A stretch of DNA of 64,000 nt from Sphingobacteriales bacterium 16-39-50 (GCA_002257025.1 NCHA01000001.1:868001-932000), one strand, 5' to 3'. Counted from the first letter of the stretch, positions 1 through 11,400 are shown. Notes: generated from the sequence alone by a model not told the origin. Program-made: numbers and translations.

Positions 1-2246
1 ATCAGACCACGCATACCGCAAAGCTGACGAATCTGCTCTTTGGAACCACGGGCACCTGAATCAAGCATCATATACACCGAGTTAAAGCCCTGATTATCGC
101 TCGAAAGCTGATTCATCACATTAGCCGTTAAACGGTTGTTGATACGGGTCCAGATATCGATGATCTGGTTATAACGCTCGTTATTGGTAATGAATCCCAT
201 GTTATAGTTATTCATTACTTCCTCTACCTCTTTACTTGCCTGGTCAATTAAATGAGCCTTTTCAGCAGGGATATTCAAATCCTGAAGGTTAAACGAAAGT
301 CCTCCCTGGAATGCCATCTGGAAACCTAATTCCTTGATATCATCAAGGAACTGTGCTGCCCGGGCCATACCGGTCGCTTTAACTACATCACCAATGATGT
401 CACGAAGTGACTTTTTGGTCAGCAATTCATTAATATATCCTACTTCAACAGGCACTCTCTGGTTAAATAACACACGGCCAACAGTAGTATCAATTAGTTT
501 ATTAACAATAGAACCATCTTTCTCTTTCACGTTGGCTTTAACCTTAATGAAAGCATGAAGATCTATTTTACGCTCATTATAAGCGATAATTACTTCTTCA
601 GGTGAATAGAAGATCTGATCCTGTCCTAATACAACGCGCCCTTCGTCAGTTCTGCGGCCTTTAGTAATATAATAAAGACCCAAAACCATATCCTGTGAAG
701 GTACTGTGATCGGAGTACCATTTGCAGGGTTCAGAATGTTGTGTGAAGCAAGCATCAGCATCTGGGCTTCCAGAATTGCAGCATTACCCAAAGGCAAATG
801 CACAGCCATCTGGTCACCGTCAAAATCCGCGTTGAATGCAGTACATACCAATGGGTGTAACTGAATTGCCTTTCCTTCAACCAGTTTTGGCTGGAAAGAC
901 TGGATACCCAAACGGTGCAATGTAGGAGCACGGTTTAATAATACCGGGTGACCTTTCAATACATTCTCAAGGATATCCCAAACGATAGGATCTTTTTTGT
1001 CTACGATCTTCTTTGCAGATTTAACCGTCTTAACCACTCCTCTTTCGATCATCTTACGAATGATAAATGGTTTGAACAGCTCAGCTGCCATATCTTTTGG
1101 CAAACCACATTCATGAAGTTTCAGGTTTGGTCCGACAACAATTACCGAACGTGCTGAATAATCCACACGTTTACCCAATAAGTTTTGACGGAAACGTCCC
1201 TGCTTACCTTTAAGGATATCTGATAATGATTTTAAAGCACGGTTACCTTCAGTTTTTACCGCATTTACTTTACGTGAGTTATCGAATAATGAATCGACAG
1301 ACTCCTGAAGCATACGCTTCTCATTACGTAAAATTACCTCCGGAGCTTTGATCTCGATCAAACGCTTCAAACGGTTGTTACGGATAATTACACGACGGTA
1401 AAGATCATTCAAATCGGAAGTCGCGAAACGACCGCCCTCAAGTGGAACGAGAGGCCTCAATTCAGGTGGAATAACCGGAACAATCTTAACGATCATCCAC
1501 TCAGGATTATTCTCAATACGGGTATTTGCACCACGGAAAGCTTCAACAACCTGCAGGCGTTTCAAGGCCTCAGTTTTACGTTGTTGTGAAGTTTCAGTTG
1601 CTGCCTGATGACGAAGATCATAAGACTGCTGATCAAGGTCTAAGCGGCCTAAAAGATCCTGAAGTGCCTCAGCACCCATTTTAGCAATGAATTTCTCTGG
1701 ATCTTTATCATCCAGGTATTGATTTTCTTTTGGAAGTGAATCCAGGATATCCAGATATTCTTCTTCTGTCAGGAAATCCATTTTTTGGATGCCATCTGCT
1801 TCTTTAAGACCGGCCTGTATTACTACATAGCGCTCATAATAAATGATCAGATCAAGTTTTTTGGTTGGTAAACCTAAAAGGTAACCAATTTTGTTTGGCA
1901 ATGAACGGAAATACCAGATGTGTGCAACAGGAACCACAAGATTAATGTGTCCCATACGCTCACGACGTACTTTCTTTTCAGTTACCTCAACCCCGCAACG
2001 GTCGCAGACGATCCCTTTGTAACGGATACGCTTGTATTTACCGCAATGACATTCGTAATCCTTCACAGGACCAAAAATACGCTCGCAGAATAAGCCATCA
2101 CGCTCTGGTTTGTAAGTCCGGTAGTTGATAGTTTCCGGTTTTAACACCTCACCACTTGAACGCTCCAGAATAGATTCAGGAGAAGCCAAACTAATGGTTA
2201 TTGAGGTGAAATTACTTTTGATTTTATTATCTTTCTTGTAAGACAT
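1..2246 (-). CDS. rpoC: DNA-directed RNA polymerase subunit beta' (partial, 3' end beyond left edge)
   Basis: About 748 N-terminal residues of RpoC, the clamp and active-site subunit of RNA polymerase. The start is the ATG at 2246 ([10 protein letters not shown]). The N-terminal zinc site shows Cys66, Cys68, Cys81 and Cys84. The catalytic Mg-binding motif [10 protein letters not shown] lies at residues 472-481, with Asp474, Asp476 and Asp478 intact. The reading frame is open to the window edge, so the gene is cut by the window and not truncated in the genome. It lies downstream of rpoB and is separated from it by an 84-nt gap filled with a 7-nt-period hairpin array, so this hairpin is probably transcribed within the rpoBC mRNA. 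Confidence 0.97.
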   Translation of the reverse strand, partial: MSYKKDNKIKSNFTSITISLASPESILERSSGEVLKPETINYRTYKPERDGLFCERIFGPVKDYECHCGKYKRIRYKGIVCDRCGVEVTEKKVRRERMGHINLVVPVAHIWYFRSLPNKIGYLLGLPTKKLDLIIYYERYVVIQAGLKEADGIQKMDFLTEEEYLDILDSLPKENQYLDDKDPEKFIAKMGAEALQDLLGRLDLDQQSYDLRHQAATETSQQRKTEALKRLQVVEAFRGANTRIENNPEWMIVKIVPVIPPELRPLVPLEGGRFATSDLNDLYRRVIIRNNRLKRLIEIKAPEVILRNEKRMLQESVDSLFDNSRKVNAVKTEGNRALKSLSDILKGKQGRFRQNLLGKRVDYSARSVIVVGPNLKLHECGLPKDMAAELFKPFIIRKMIERGVVKTVKSAKKIVDKKDPIVWDILENVLKGHPVLLNRAPTLHRLGIQSFQPKLVEGKAIQLHPLVCTAFNADFDGDQMAVHLPLGNAAILEAQMLMLASHNILNPANGTPITVPSQDMVLGLYYITKGRRTDEGRVVLGQDQIFYSPEEVIIAYNERKIDLHAFIKVKANVKEKDGSIVNKLIDTTVGRVLFNQRVPVEVGYINELLTKKSLRDIIGDVVKATGMARAAQFLDDIKELGFQMAFQGGLSFNLQDLNIPAEKAHLIDQASKEVEEVMNNYNMGFITNNERYNQIIDIWTRINNRLTANVMNQLSSDNQGFNSVYMMLDSGARGSKEQIRQLCGMRGL

Positions 2247-2257
2247 AGCTTTTTTTT

Positions 2258-2333
2258 AGTTGTAAGTCTTAAGTTGTAAGTTGTAAGTAAATCGGTCGAA
2301 ACTTATTACCTACAACTTATAACTTATAACTTA
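2258..2333. repeat. Heptad-repeat hairpin between rpoB and rpoC
   Basis: Two arms built of the 7-nt word AGTTGTA and variants (AGTTATA, AGTCTTA). The arm at 2258-2290 and the reverse-complement arm at 2301-2333 can pair over most of their length around a loop at about 2291-2300. The rpoB stop codon (2331-2333) lies inside the last repeat word. There is no clean T-run on the coding strand, so a simple intrinsic terminator is unlikely. It may be an mRNA stability or processing element. Confidence 0.8.
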
Positions 2334-5300
2334 ATCCAATGTGATATCTAAACCTAAACCTCTTAATTCATGAACCAATACATTGAATGATTCAGGAACT
2401 GATGGGGTTGGAAGGTTTTCACCTTTAACAATCGCTTCGTAGGTTTTTGCACGGCCCACAACATCATCAGATTTAACAGTAAGTATTTCCTGAAGAATGT
2501 TAGCAGCACCGAATGCTTCAAGAGCCCAAACCTCCATCTCACCGAAACGCTGACCTCCAAACTGGGCTTTACCACCCAAAGGCTGCTGCGTAATCAATGA
2601 ATATGGTCCGATTGAACGAGCGTGCATCTTATCATCAACCATGTGACCCAGTTTCAGCATATAAATAATACCAACTGTTGTCTGCTGATCGAAACGATCT
2701 CCGGTTAAACCATTGTATAGATAAGTTCTTCCTGATTTAGGAATTCCTGCCTTATCTACCCACTCTTCAACCTCATCATGTGATGCACCGTCGAAGATTG
2801 GAGTAGCGAACTTCATTCCAAGTTCTTTACCGGCCCATCCTAATACTGTCTCATAAATCTGTCCAAGGTTCATACGTGATGGTACACCCAATGGATTCAA
2901 CACGATATCCACAGGAGTTCCGTCTTCAAGGAAAGGCATGTCTTCATCGCGAACGATTCTCGCAACGATACCTTTATTTCCGTGACGTCCGGCCATCTTA
3001 TCACCCACTTTCAGCTTACGTTTCTTAGCAACATAAACTTTAGCCATCTGAACAATTCCTGATGGAAGCTCATCTCCTACACTGATTGCAAATTTATCAC
3101 GTTTGTAAGCACCAAGCTCTTCATTAAGCTTAATGTTATAATTGTGAAGCGTTTGTTTGATCAGCTCGTTTTTGTCATCATCAGTTGTCCATTTAGTTGG
3201 ATTCACATTTGCATACTCAAGTTCAGTAAGTATCTTCTGGGTGAACTTCACGCCTTTAGCTACTAATAGTTCTTTATATACATTGAATACACCCTGTGAA
3301 GTTTTACCATTCACAATGACGAACAATTTCTCAATCAAGGTATCTTTCAATTCCTTAACTGCCTTATTATGCTTAGCGTCTAATTTCTCAATCAGAGCTT
3401 TCTCTTCCTGCTTCGTTGTTTTCTTAGCGCGGGAGAATAATTTAGTATCAATAACAACTCCATGGATTGAAGGAGGAGTTTTAAGGGATGCATCTTTCAC
3501 ATCACCTGCTTTGTCACCAAAGATGGCACGTAAAAGTTTTTCTTCCGGTGAAGGATCAGACTCTCCTTTTGGAGTGATCTTTCCGATCAGAATATCACCT
3601 TCCTTAATCTCGGCACCTACGCGGATAATTCCATTCTCATCAAGGTCTTTGGTAGCCTCTTCAGAAACGTTAGGAATATCAGGAGTTAATTCCTCTTCTC
3701 CACGCTTGGTATCACGAACTTCAAGTTCAAATTCTTCAATATGCAATGAAGTGAAGATATCCTGAGATACCACACGTTCAGAAATAACAATCGCATCCTC
3801 GAAGTTGAATCCCTGCCAGGGCATGAATGCTACTTTCAGGTTTCTACCCAATGCTAATTCTCCATCCTGAGTTGCATATCCTTCGCAAAGAACCTGTCCT
3901 TTTTCAACTTTCTGACCTTTTTTAACAATAGGTTTCAAATTGATACAGGTACTCTGGTTAGTTTTCTTGAATTTGATTAGTCGGTATGATTTAACCTCAC
4001 CCTCGAATGATACAAGGACATCGTCCTCATTTCTTTCGTAACGGATACGGATTTCATTTGCATCAACATATTCTACAACACCGGTACCTTCTGCATTGAT
4101 CAGGGTACGTGAATCGCGGGCTACTCTGCCTTCAAGACCTGTACCAACAATTGGTGCTTCCGGACGCAATAATGGAACTGCCTGGCGCTGCATGTTAGAT
4201 CCCATCAATGCACGGTTAGCATCATCATGTTCCAGGAAAGGAATTAATGAAGCCGCGATTGAAGTGATCTGGTTTGGAGCAATATCCATTAAATCAAGCT
4301 TCTTAGGCTCAATTACAGGAAAATCACCTTCGTAACGTGCTTTAACATGCGGAGTTTCAAAATTACCTTTATCATCATAAACCGCATTGGCCTGACCAAT
4401 AGTTTTACCTTCTTCATCTTCTGCAGAAAGGTAAATTACAGGTTCTTCGACAACAACACGACCATCCTCAACCTTACGGTAAGGAGTTTCGATGAAACCA
4501 AGGTTATTAATCTTCGCATGAACACATAAAGAAGAAATCAAACCGATATTCGGACCTTCAGGAGTTTCAATGGTACATAAACGACCATAGTGAGTATAGT
4601 GAACGTCACGAACCTCAAAACCTGCACGCTCACGCGAAAGACCACCGGGGCCTAATGCTGAAAGACGACGCTTGTGCGTAATCTCGGCAAGTGGATTGGT
4701 TTGATCCATAAACTGTGATAACTGATTCGTTCCGAAGAATGAATTGATCACAGAAGATAATGTACGTGCATTGATCAGATCGGTTGGAGTAAACACCTCG
4801 TTGTCACGGATGTTCATTCTTTCGCGGATTGTACGGGCCATACGGGCCAGACCAACGCCGAACTGTGCATATAACTGCTCTCCTACTGTACGAACACGAC
4901 GGTTTGACAAGTGATCAATATCATCCACCTCAGCTTTAGAATTGATCAGTTTGATCAGGTACTTAACGATAGCAATGATATCCTGTTTTGTTAAAACCTT
5001 AGTTTCAATAGGAGTTGCTAGTTTCAATTTACGGTTAATGCGGTAACGACCCACATCTCCCAAATCATATCTCTTGTCTGAGAAGAACAAACGGTCAATA
5101 ATACCGCGGGCTGTTTCTTCATCAGGTGGTTCAGCATTACGAAGCTGACGATAGATATGTTCTACCGCTTCTTTTTCTGAGTTAGAGGTATCTTTTTGTA
5201 AAGTATTATATATGATAGTATAATCACCGCTGTTTACTGCATCATCTTTGGTTAAGATGATCGTTTTTACACCAGCTTCAATGATCATATCGATATGCTC

Positions 5301-6140
5301 GTCTTCAAGGACAGTTTCGCGTTCCATAATGATCTCATTACGATCAATAGAAACAACTTCACCGGTATCTTCATCCACAAAATCTTCCACCCACTTCTTA
5401 AGAACCCTGGCGGCAAGTTTACGGCCAACAGCTTTCTTTAAACCGGATTTACTAACTTTTACTTCATCAGCAAGTTCGAATAATTCAAGGATGTCTTTAT
5501 CAGAATCATAACCGATTGCACGTAAAAGTGTGGTAACCGGGAATTTCTTCTTACGATCGATATAAGCATACATGACGTTATTTACGTCGGTAGCAAACTC
5601 AATCCATGAACCTTTAAATGGAATTACACGGGCTGAATATAATTTAGTTCCGTTTGTATGACGGCTCTGGCCGAAGAATACACCCGGTGAACGGTGCAAT
5701 TGAGATACAATTACTCGCTCAGCACCATTGATAACAAATGTACCTTTAGGAGTCATGTATGGGATAGTTCCCAAATAAACATCCTGTACTATTGTTTCAA
5801 AGTCTTCGTGTTCAGCATCATTACAAGACAAGCGAAGCTTGGCCTTCAGAGGAACACTATAGGTTAAACCACGCTCGATACATTCGTGTATATCATAACG
5901 CGGCGGATCAATGAAATAATCAAGAAATTCCAGAACGAATATGTTTCTTGAGTCAGAGATCGGAAAGTTCTCAGAGAAAACTTTAAACAAACCTTCCTGA
6001 TGGCGGTTGTCTGAAGTGGTTTCAAGCTGAAAAAATTCTCTGAAAGATTGCAGTTGAACATCCAAAAAATCTGGATAGTCCATCACATGCTTACTGGTAG
6101 CAAAATTTACTCTTTCGTTGTGCTTAATTTTGTTTGCCAA
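2331..6140 (-). CDS. rpoB: DNA-directed RNA polymerase subunit beta
   Basis: Full-length beta subunit (1269 aa), which forms the catalytic cleft with beta'. The rifampicin-binding cluster reads [12 protein letters not shown], then [13 protein letters not shown]. The residues equivalent to E. coli Asp516, His526 and Ser531 are the sensitive (wild-type) ones, so no rifampicin-resistance change is visible. The C-terminal segment contains [14 protein letters not shown] and [20 protein letters not shown], as expected for the family. It follows rplL after a 150-nt gap with a hairpin at 6241-6264, the usual place for partial termination between ribosomal and polymerase genes. The stop codon overlaps a heptad-repeat array. 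Confidence 0.98.
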   Translation of the reverse strand: MANKIKHNERVNFATSKHVMDYPDFLDVQLQSFREFFQLETTSDNRHQEGLFKVFSENFPISDSRNIFVLEFLDYFIDPPRYDIHECIERGLTYSVPLKAKLRLSCNDAEHEDFETIVQDVYLGTIPYMTPKGTFVINGAERVIVSQLHRSPGVFFGQSRHTNGTKLYSARVIPFKGSWIEFATDVNNVMYAYIDRKKKFPVTTLLRAIGYDSDKDILELFELADEVKVSKSGLKKAVGRKLAARVLKKWVEDFVDEDTGEVVSIDRNEIIMERETVLEDEHIDMIIEAGVKTIILTKDDAVNSGDYTIIYNTLQKDTSNSEKEAVEHIYRQLRNAEPPDEETARGIIDRLFFSDKRYDLGDVGRYRINRKLKLATPIETKVLTKQDIIAIVKYLIKLINSKAEVDDIDHLSNRRVRTVGEQLYAQFGVGLARMARTIRERMNIRDNEVFTPTDLINARTLSSVINSFFGTNQLSQFMDQTNPLAEITHKRRLSALGPGGLSRERAGFEVRDVHYTHYGRLCTIETPEGPNIGLISSLCVHAKINNLGFIETPYRKVEDGRVVVEEPVIYLSAEDEEGKTIGQANAVYDDKGNFETPHVKARYEGDFPVIEPKKLDLMDIAPNQITSIAASLIPFLEHDDANRALMGSNMQRQAVPLLRPEAPIVGTGLEGRVARDSRTLINAEGTGVVEYVDANEIRIRYERNEDDVLVSFEGEVKSYRLIKFKKTNQSTCINLKPIVKKGQKVEKGQVLCEGYATQDGELALGRNLKVAFMPWQGFNFEDAIVISERVVSQDIFTSLHIEEFELEVRDTKRGEEELTPDIPNVSEEATKDLDENGIIRVGAEIKEGDILIGKITPKGESDPSPEEKLLRAIFGDKAGDVKDASLKTPPSIHGVVIDTKLFSRAKKTTKQEEKALIEKLDAKHNKAVKELKDTLIEKLFVIVNGKTSQGVFNVYKELLVAKGVKFTQKILTELEYANVNPTKWTTDDDKNELIKQTLHNYNIKLNEELGAYKRDKFAISVGDELPSGIVQMAKVYVAKKRKLKVGDKMAGRHGNKGIVARIVRDEDMPFLEDGTPVDIVLNPLGVPSRMNLGQIYETVLGWAGKELGMKFATPIFDGASHDEVEEWVDKAGIPKSGRTYLYNGLTGDRFDQQTTVGIIYMLKLGHMVDDKMHARSIGPYSLITQQPLGGKAQFGGQRFGEMEVWALEAFGAANILQEILTVKSDDVVGRAKTYEAIVKGENLPTPSVPESFNVLVHELRGLGLDITLD

Positions 6141-6240
6141 GGGATTGAGAATTTAGTTTAGTAAATAAACTGTGTCCTGTTCACCCGCCAGAGGCGAATA
6201 TGTAGGTCTAACATCAAATGGGTATAATACAAATGGCAAT

Positions 6241-6264
6241 AGACCCCGATGAAAATCGGAGTCT
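6241..6264 (-). terminator. Hairpin in the rplL-rpoB gap (possible attenuator)
   Basis: On the minus strand the stem AGACTCCGAT / ATCGGGGTCT (one G-U pair) closes a 4-nt TTTC loop. It is followed by ATTGCC rather than a T-run, so a partial terminator or a processing site is more likely than full termination. rpoB must be read through it. Confidence 0.55.
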
Positions 6265-6290
6265 AAGGCCATAATCTTTATGAGTTAAGA

Positions 6291-6671
6291 TTACTTAATC
6301 TCAACAGTCGCTCCAGCTTCTTCCAGTGCTTTTTTCAATGACTCAGCTTCTGCCTTATCAACACCAGTTTTAACTTCTTTTGGTGCACCGTCAACTAGAT
6401 CTTTAGCTTCTTTCAAGCCTAAACCTGTAAGGTCTTTAACTAATTTAACTACTGCTAGTTTAGAACCACCAGCTTCTTTCAGGATTACATCGAAAGCTGT
6501 TTGCTCTGCTGCTGCTGCTGGAGCGTCACCGCCACCAGAAACTGCTGCTACTGCCACTGCTGCTGCAGCTGGCTCGATACCATACTCATCTTTTAATATT
6601 TGAGCTAATTCGTTAACTTCTTTTACTGTTAAGTTTACTAATTGCTCAGCAAACGATTTTAAATCTGCCAT
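6291..6671 (-). CDS. rplL: 50S ribosomal protein L7/L12
   Basis: 126 aa, acidic, forms the multi-copy ribosomal stalk that recruits GTPase factors. The N-terminal dimerisation helix ([15 protein letters not shown]) is followed by a flexible Ala-rich hinge at about residues 36-56. The C-terminal factor-binding domain has the typical [16 protein letters not shown] helix. It follows rplJ by 58 nt in the conserved rplKAJL-rpoBC order. Confidence 0.97.
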   Translation of the reverse strand: MADLKSFAEQLVNLTVKEVNELAQILKDEYGIEPAAAAVAVAAVSGGGDAPAAAAEQTAFDVILKEAGGSKLAVVKLVKDLTGLGLKEAKDLVDGAPKEVKTGVDKAEAESLKKALEEAGATVEIK

Positions 6672-6729
6672 TTTATTTTAATTTTAAAATTCTGTACTTG
6701 AATAATTTAATCGAACTCTAAGGTGTTCG

Positions 6730-7248
6730 TTACCCTCTTTCTTGTAATGTTTTAACAATTCCTGCAAGCTTATTACCACCTGACTGTAAGCCGGAAATAA
6801 CGTTTTTAGCAGGAGATTGAAGCAATGCAATGATGTCTGCCACCAATTCTTCCTTAGATTTAAGGTTAACCAGGGCATCTAACTGATTATCGCCAATGAA
6901 TACTGCTGAATCAATATATGCAGCTTTAAGTACCGGTTTATCACCTGACCTTCTCAATTGTTTGATCAGTTTAGCCGGAGCGTTTGCTGATTTTGAGAAT
7001 AATATAGATGAGGATCCTTTAAGTACATCAAACATTTCGCTAAAATCACCTTCAGAGGCTTCCATAGCCTTTCTGATTAGTTTATTCTTAGCAACCTGCA
7101 TTTTGATATCGTTTTCGAAACATTTGCGGCGAATATCATTTACTTTTGCTACAGACAGGTTTGCAGTATCGGTAATGTAAAAATTACCATACTCAGCAAT
7201 CGTCTCTGTTAAAGCAAGAACAACTTCGTGTTTTTCTTCTTTTCTCAT
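6730..7248 (-). CDS. rplJ: 50S ribosomal protein L10
   Basis: 172 aa. L10 anchors L7/L12 dimers to 23S rRNA at the stalk base. The N-terminal region (MRKEEKHEVVLALTE) is the usual RNA-binding fold and the C-terminal helix carries the L7/L12 docking sites. It starts only 2 nt after the rplA stop, so there is no room for the structured L10 leader that controls rplJL in E. coli. Any autoregulation must work elsewhere or by coupling. Confidence 0.97.
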   Translation of the reverse strand: MRKEEKHEVVLALTETIAEYGNFYITDTANLSVAKVNDIRRKCFENDIKMQVAKNKLIRKAMEASEGDFSEMFDVLKGSSSILFSKSANAPAKLIKQLRRSGDKPVLKAAYIDSAVFIGDNQLDALVNLKSKEELVADIIALLQSPAKNVISGLQSGGNKLAGIVKTLQERG

Positions 7249-7250
7249 GA

Positions 7251-7949
7251 TTAGATTCCTGCTACTGATTTAGTTTCAATTTCTATTCCCGGACTCATTG
7301 TCGACGACATGTGTATGCTCTTGAAATAAGTTCCTTTTGCTGCTGAAGGTTTCAATTTAGAGATCGTTTGAATTACTTCAAGTGCGTTCTCATAAATTTT
7401 ATCAGCATCGAAAGATACTTTTCCGATAGAAGCATGAATGATTCCTGTTTTATCAACTTTGAAATCAATCTTACCACCTTTAACATCAGTTACTGCTTTA
7501 CCCACATCAGTGGTAACAGTTCCCGACTTAGGGTTTGGCATCAGGTTTCTTGGACCTAAAACACGGCCAAGTTTACCTACTTTTGCCATAACACTAGGCA
7601 TGGTAATTATGATATCAACGTCAGTCCATCCACCTTCTATTTTGGCAATGTATTCATCCAGACCTACGTAATCTGCTCCTGCTGCTTTAGCTTCTGCTTC
7701 CTTATCAGGAGTGCAAAGAACTAATACACGAACAGTTTTACCGGTTCCATGAGGAAGATTTGCAATACCACGTACCATTTGATTCGCTTTACGCGGATCT
7801 ACGCCTAAGCGTACATCCAGGTCAACCGAAGCATCAAATTTAGTTGTTGTGATATCCTTAACCAAAGCCGAAGCCTGGGTTAATGAGTATGCTTTCCCAA
7901 CCTCAATTTTGGAATGTGCCAATTTTTGATTTTTTGTTAATCTAGCCAC
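7251..7949 (-). CDS. rplA: 50S ribosomal protein L1
   Basis: 232 aa. L1 forms the mobile L1 stalk that helps release E-site tRNA and often represses its own operon by binding the leader. The family motif [19 protein letters not shown] is present at about residues 129-147. It follows rplK by 22 nt and is almost fused to rplJ (2-nt gap), which suggests tight translational coupling. Confidence 0.97.
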   Translation of the reverse strand: MARLTKNQKLAHSKIEVGKAYSLTQASALVKDITTTKFDASVDLDVRLGVDPRKANQMVRGIANLPHGTGKTVRVLVLCTPDKEAEAKAAGADYVGLDEYIAKIEGGWTDVDIIITMPSVMAKVGKLGRVLGPRNLMPNPKSGTVTTDVGKAVTDVKGGKIDFKVDKTGIIHASIGKVSFDADKIYENALEVIQTISKLKPSAAKGTYFKSIHMSSTMSPGIEIETKSVAGI

Positions 7950-7971
7950 TTCTTAAACTGATTTTGTATAA

Positions 7972-8415
7972 TTAATTGTTCCAGGGTGCATCACCGCTAA
8001 CGGTAATTCCCATACTGCGTGCTGTACCAGCAACCATTTTCATGGCTGACTCGACAGTAAATGCGTTCAAGTCGGTCATTTTATCTTTGGCAATGCTTTC
8101 AACCTGATCCCAGTTTACACTGGAAACCTTTTTACGGTTAGGCTCTGCAGAACCACTCTTTAAACCTGTTACTTCCAGTAATTGGATAGCTACAGGAGGA
8201 GTTTTAATGATAAAATCGAATGACTTGTCGACATAAACAGTGATTACAACCGGTAAAACTTTACCTGGCTTATCTTGGGTACGCGCATTAAACTGCTTGC
8301 AAAACTCCATGATGTTCACACCTTTTGCTCCCAATGCGGGACCAACTGGTGGAGATGGATTAGCAGCGCCGCCCTTGATCTGTAATTTTATTAAAGCACC
8401 GACTTCTTTTGCCAT
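7972..8415 (-). CDS. rplK: 50S ribosomal protein L11
   Basis: 147 aa. L11 binds the GTPase-associated centre of 23S rRNA and senses uncharged tRNA for RelA-type enzymes. The N-terminal signature with the proline-rich segment ([20 protein letters not shown]) and the C-terminal RNA-binding domain ([11 protein letters not shown]) are present. It lies in the nusG-rplK-rplA-rplJ-rplL operon and is separated from nusG by a heptad-repeat hairpin. Confidence 0.97.
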   Translation of the reverse strand: MAKEVGALIKLQIKGGAANPSPPVGPALGAKGVNIMEFCKQFNARTQDKPGKVLPVVITVYVDKSFDFIIKTPPVAIQLLEVTGLKSGSAEPNRKKVSSVNWDQVESIAKDKMTDLNAFTVESAMKMVAGTARSMGITVSGDAPWNN

Positions 8416-8477
8416 TTTTATTGATTTGTTTTTAACTCAATGTTAGTAGTGGAAGCTATGTAACATTTAAGACTTTT

Positions 8478-8540
8478 TAAGTTATAGGTTATAAGTTGTA
8501 GGTTGTAAGTGTCGTATGCGACTTACAACTTATAACTTAC
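8478..8540. repeat. Heptad-repeat hairpin between nusG and rplK
   Basis: The arms are made of AGTTATA / AGTTGTA words and their complements. The inner stem runs from GTTGTAAGT to ACTTACAAC around the loop region at 8510-8521. The array abuts the nusG stop codon (8540-8542). It is the same word family as the arrays at 2258, 26785, 29322 and 41111. Confidence 0.8.
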
Positions 8541-9082
8541 TACTCCTTCTCGACTTGCATATAATTCAACTCAAGTGGTGTTCTTCTTCCGAAGATCTTA
8601 ACCATTACCTTAAGTTTCTTTTTCTCTTCATTTACCTCTTCGATAACGCCAGTAAATCCGTTGAACGGACCATCCATCACCTTCACATTCTCGCCTACAT
8701 AATAAGGTACATTCATTGATTCGCCCTGTTCAGCCATTTCATCAACCTTACCTAAGATCCGGTTAACTTCAGCAGCTCTCATTGGAACGGCATTACCACC
8801 TTTATCACCAAGGAAACCAATTACACTATTGATTCCTTTTATTACGTGTTCGAGTTCTCCATCAAGCGCAGCTTCTATCAGAACATATCCGGGATAGAAG
8901 TTTCTTTCTTTAGCAATTTTCTTACCATCCTTCATCTGATAGTACTTCTCCATCGGAATCAGAACCTGAGGTAAAAGATGCGCAATTCCCAGACGGTTAA
9001 CTTCTGCTTCGAGGTATTGTTTTACTTTTTTCTCTTTGCCGCTGACAGCTCTAACTACATACCATTTTAATTGATCGCTCAT
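8540..9082 (-). CDS. nusG: Transcription termination/antitermination factor NusG
   Basis: 180 aa. NusG binds the RNA polymerase clamp and couples transcription to ribosomes or Rho. The N-terminal NGN domain begins [20 protein letters not shown]. The C-terminal KOW domain contains [20 protein letters not shown]. Its place directly after secE is conserved across bacteria. The stop codon touches the heptad array downstream. Confidence 0.97.
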   Translation of the reverse strand: MSDQLKWYVVRAVSGKEKKVKQYLEAEVNRLGIAHLLPQVLIPMEKYYQMKDGKKIAKERNFYPGYVLIEAALDGELEHVIKGINSVIGFLGDKGGNAVPMRAAEVNRILGKVDEMAEQGESMNVPYYVGENVKVMDGPFNGFTGVIEEVNEEKKKLKVMVKIFGRRTPLELNYMQVEKE

Positions 9083-9091
9083 ATATATGAA

Positions 9092-9286
9092 TTATGCCAG
9101 AGATTTATAAAACATCTTTAGTGCATTACCGGCGGTTTCGTCCATTGCTAATATCACAAGTGAGATAATAATGGAAGCAATCAATACCAATACAGCTGAA
9201 TTCTGTAACTCTACCCATGTTGGCCAGGTTACTTTCTGAGTCATTTCTGTATACGATTCTTTTAAAAACTCTACTACGTTAGCCAT
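9092..9286 (-). CDS. secE: Preprotein translocase subunit SecE
   Basis: 64 aa, the short single-span form of SecE, which clamps SecY in the Sec translocon. The amphipathic helix has the conserved MTQKVTWPTW segment and is followed by one membrane span (AVLVLIASIIISLVILAM). It lies between tRNA-Trp and nusG, the usual position. Confidence 0.96.
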   Translation of the reverse strand: MANVVEFLKESYTEMTQKVTWPTWVELQNSAVLVLIASIIISLVILAMDETAGNALKMFYKSLA

Positions 9287-9303
9287 CTTCTATTTAGCAT
9301 AAG

Positions 9304-9374
9304 CACGGGAACAAGGATTCGAACCCTGATCAAAGGTTTTGGAGACCTCTATTCTACCATTGAACTATTCCCGT
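9304..9374 (-). tRNA. tRNA-Trp (CCA)
   Basis: Acceptor stem ACGGGAA / TTCCCGT with discriminator G. The anticodon loop CTCCAAA gives anticodon CCA, and the T-loop TTCGAAT is present. It lies 17 nt upstream of secE, so it is probably co-transcribed with the secE-nusG-rplK operon. Confidence 0.95.
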
Positions 9375-9430
9375 CTATTAAAACTGCGATTACAGAATGA
9401 CCTGTAAACTAAGCCCGTGTATTATAAGAA

Positions 9431-9461
9431 AACATAAGTCCACAATAAAGGGACTTATGTT
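9431..9461 (-). terminator. Terminator after tuf
   Basis: Perfect 11-bp stem AACATAAGTCC / GGACTTATGTT with a 9-nt loop, followed on the minus strand by TTCTTAT. It separates the tRNA-tuf transcription unit from tRNA-Trp-secE. Confidence 0.75.
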
Positions 9462-9487
9462 ATCCAATTAACCTTTATAAGAAATTG

Positions 9488-10675
9488 TTATTTTACAATT
9501 TCAGTTACCTGTCCGGCACCTACTGTTCTACCACCCTCACGGATTGCAAAACGAAGTCCTTTTTCCATAGCGATTGCGTTGATCAGTTTTACACTGATTG
9601 TAACGTTATCACCTGGCATAACCATTTCTACTCCTTCAGCAAGAGTGATCTCACCTGTAACGTCTGTTGTACGGAAATAGAACTGTGGACGGTATTTGTT
9701 GAAGAATGGAGTGTGACGTCCACCTTCTGCTTTTGACAATACATATATCTCTGCTTTGAAGTCAGTATGTGGAGTTACTGAACCTGGCTTACAGATAACC
9801 ATACCACGACGGATATCAGTTTTCTCAATACCACGTAACAATAAACCTACGTTATCACCTGCTTCACCTCTGTCTAATATCTTACGGAACATCTCAACAC
9901 CAGTAACAACTGATTTTAAGTTTTCAGCACCCATACCTAAGATATCAACTGCTTCACCTGAGTTGATTACTCCTCTTTCGATACGTCCTGTTGCAACAGT
10001 ACCACGACCAGTGATCGAGAATACGTCTTCAACCGGCATAAGGAAAGGAAGATCAGTCAAACGTGGAGGAATTGGAATGTAGCTATCTACAGCATCCATT
10101 AATTCCATGATCTTAGCAACCCATTTTGGATCTCCGTTAAGACCACCTAATGCAGAACCCTGAATTACAGGAATATCATCACCAGGGAATTCATAGAAGC
10201 TTAATAGTTCACGGATTTCCATCTCTACTAATTCAAGTAATTCAGGATCGTCAACCATATCAACTTTATTCATAAATACAACCAATGAAGGTACACCTAC
10301 CTGACGTGCAAGAAGGATGTGTTCACGAGTTTGTGGCATAGGACCATCAGTAGCAGCAACTACAATGATTGCACCATCCATTTGAGCAGCACCAGTAACC
10401 ATGTTCTTCACATAATCCGCGTGACCTGGACAGTCAACGTGAGCATAGTGACGAGAAGCGGTTGAATACTCCACGTGGGCAGTATTGATGGTGATACCTC
10501 TTTCTTTTTCTTCCGGAGCAGAGTCAATTGAATCAAATGAACGTGCTTCAGAAAAGCCTGCATCAGATAACACTTTAGTGATAGCTGCTGTAAGTGTAGT
10601 TTTACCGTGGTCAACGTGACCGATTGTACCGATATTTAAATGCGGCTTACTGCGGTCAAATTTTTCTTTTGCCAT
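9488..10675 (-). CDS. tuf: Elongation factor Tu
   Basis: 395 aa GTPase that delivers aminoacyl-tRNA to the ribosome. The G motifs are intact: GHVDHGKT (about residues 19-26), DCPGHADY (about 81-88) and NKVD (about 136-139). Domains 2 and 3 follow with the usual [13 protein letters not shown] segment. The gene lies immediately downstream of a Thr-Tyr-Gly-Thr tRNA cluster, the same order as the E. coli tufB operon. It ends in a strong hairpin at 9431-9461. Confidence 0.98.
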   Translation of the reverse strand: MAKEKFDRSKPHLNIGTIGHVDHGKTTLTAAITKVLSDAGFSEARSFDSIDSAPEEKERGITINTAHVEYSTASRHYAHVDCPGHADYVKNMVTGAAQMDGAIIVVAATDGPMPQTREHILLARQVGVPSLVVFMNKVDMVDDPELLELVEMEIRELLSFYEFPGDDIPVIQGSALGGLNGDPKWVAKIMELMDAVDSYIPIPPRLTDLPFLMPVEDVFSITGRGTVATGRIERGVINSGEAVDILGMGAENLKSVVTGVEMFRKILDRGEAGDNVGLLLRGIEKTDIRRGMVICKPGSVTPHTDFKAEIYVLSKAEGGRHTPFFNKYRPQFYFRTTDVTGEITLAEGVEMVMPGDNVTISVKLINAIAMEKGLRFAIREGGRTVGAGQVTEIVK

Positions 10676-10734
10676 TTTGTTTTATACTTATTATTAGGTT
10701 AATTTTATTATTGTTCAATTTTAATTCAATCCAG

Positions 10735-10806
<72 letters not shown>

Positions 10807-10877
10807 TTTTAATTTGCTCTCAGATCATCACCCCTATCCATTCAGCTTGAATGAACCAAAGAAGGTAAAAACCTTTG

Positions 10878-10950
10878 AGCGGAAGACGAGGTTCGAACTC
10901 GCGACCTATAGCTTGGAAGGCTATCGCTCTACCAACTGAGCTACTTCCGC
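10878..10950 (-). tRNA. tRNA-Gly (TCC)
   Basis: Acceptor stem GCGGAAG / CTTCCGC. The anticodon loop CTTCCAA gives TCC, with canonical D-loop and T-loop. Confidence 0.95.
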
Positions 10951-11047
10951 ATTTATCCACCATAGCTTTAGCGAAGGTGGATTTCATTCACCACAAATAT
11001 GCTGTGGCTTCCTAAGTCAGCCTACGCTAAGGCTTCGGCTGACGAAG

Positions 11048-11128
11048 TGGGGGGGGAAGGATTCGAACCTTCGAAACCGAAGTAACGGATTTACAGTCCG
11101 TCCCATTTGACCGCTCTGGAACCCCCCC
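11048..11128 (-). tRNA. tRNA-Tyr (GTA)
   Basis: The acceptor stem is seven G-C pairs (GGGGGGG / CCCCCCC). The anticodon loop CTGTAAA gives GTA. A long variable arm, typical of bacterial tRNA-Tyr, is present, with T-arm GAAGG / CCTTC. Confidence 0.94.
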
Positions 11129-11138
11129 AACATTTCTG

Positions 11139-11211
<73 letters not shown>

Positions 11212-11299
11212 GAAATGTATAAACCTTTAAACTATTAATAACTTAAAGAACCTTTTCCAGCTCAGGTTGGCTATCAATATTTATAACCCCCTCTGAAAT

Positions 11300-11336
11300 G
11301 GACTGCAAATCTACGAAAATTTAAGGTCGGACAAAA
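11300..11336 (-). promoter_or_regulatory. Promoter of the tRNA-tuf unit
   Basis: On the minus strand there is a -33 TTTTG (11332-11336), an 18-nt spacer and a -7 TAGATTTG (11306-11313), followed directly by GCAGTCC (11300-11306). This matches the Bacteroidota consensus TTTG / TAnnTTTG. The same TAnnTTTGCAGTCC block precedes rpsU and rpsT. A GGGGGT block follows 8 nt downstream and recurs after the rpsU promoter. Confidence 0.8.
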
Positions 11337-11342
11337 TTTTTT

Positions 11343-11400
11343 ACAAAAAAAAATCGGCAGTCCATTTGACTGCCGAAAAAGGCCCTAATAATTAGGGCTT
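11343..11400 (-). terminator. Tandem terminators after hpf
   Basis: Two hairpins on the minus strand. The first is AAGCCCTAAT / ATTAGGGCCTT (11379-11400), followed by a short T-run. The second is CGGCAGTC / GACTGCCG (11355-11375), followed by a run of about ten T. The second is a textbook intrinsic terminator and insulates hpf from the tRNA promoter. Confidence 0.88.

Noticed and set aside
3157..3765. Open frame of 202 codons on the plus strand inside rpoB
   Set aside because: It lies wholly opposite a highly conserved part of rpoB, and its composition is that of a complementary-strand shadow.
2331..6140. Rifampicin-resistance substitution in rpoB
   Set aside because: The residues equivalent to 516, 526 and 531 are the usual sensitive ones.
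7140..7260. L10-type regulatory leader before rplJ
   Set aside because: The gap between rplA and rplJ is only 2 nt, so there is no leader to fold.
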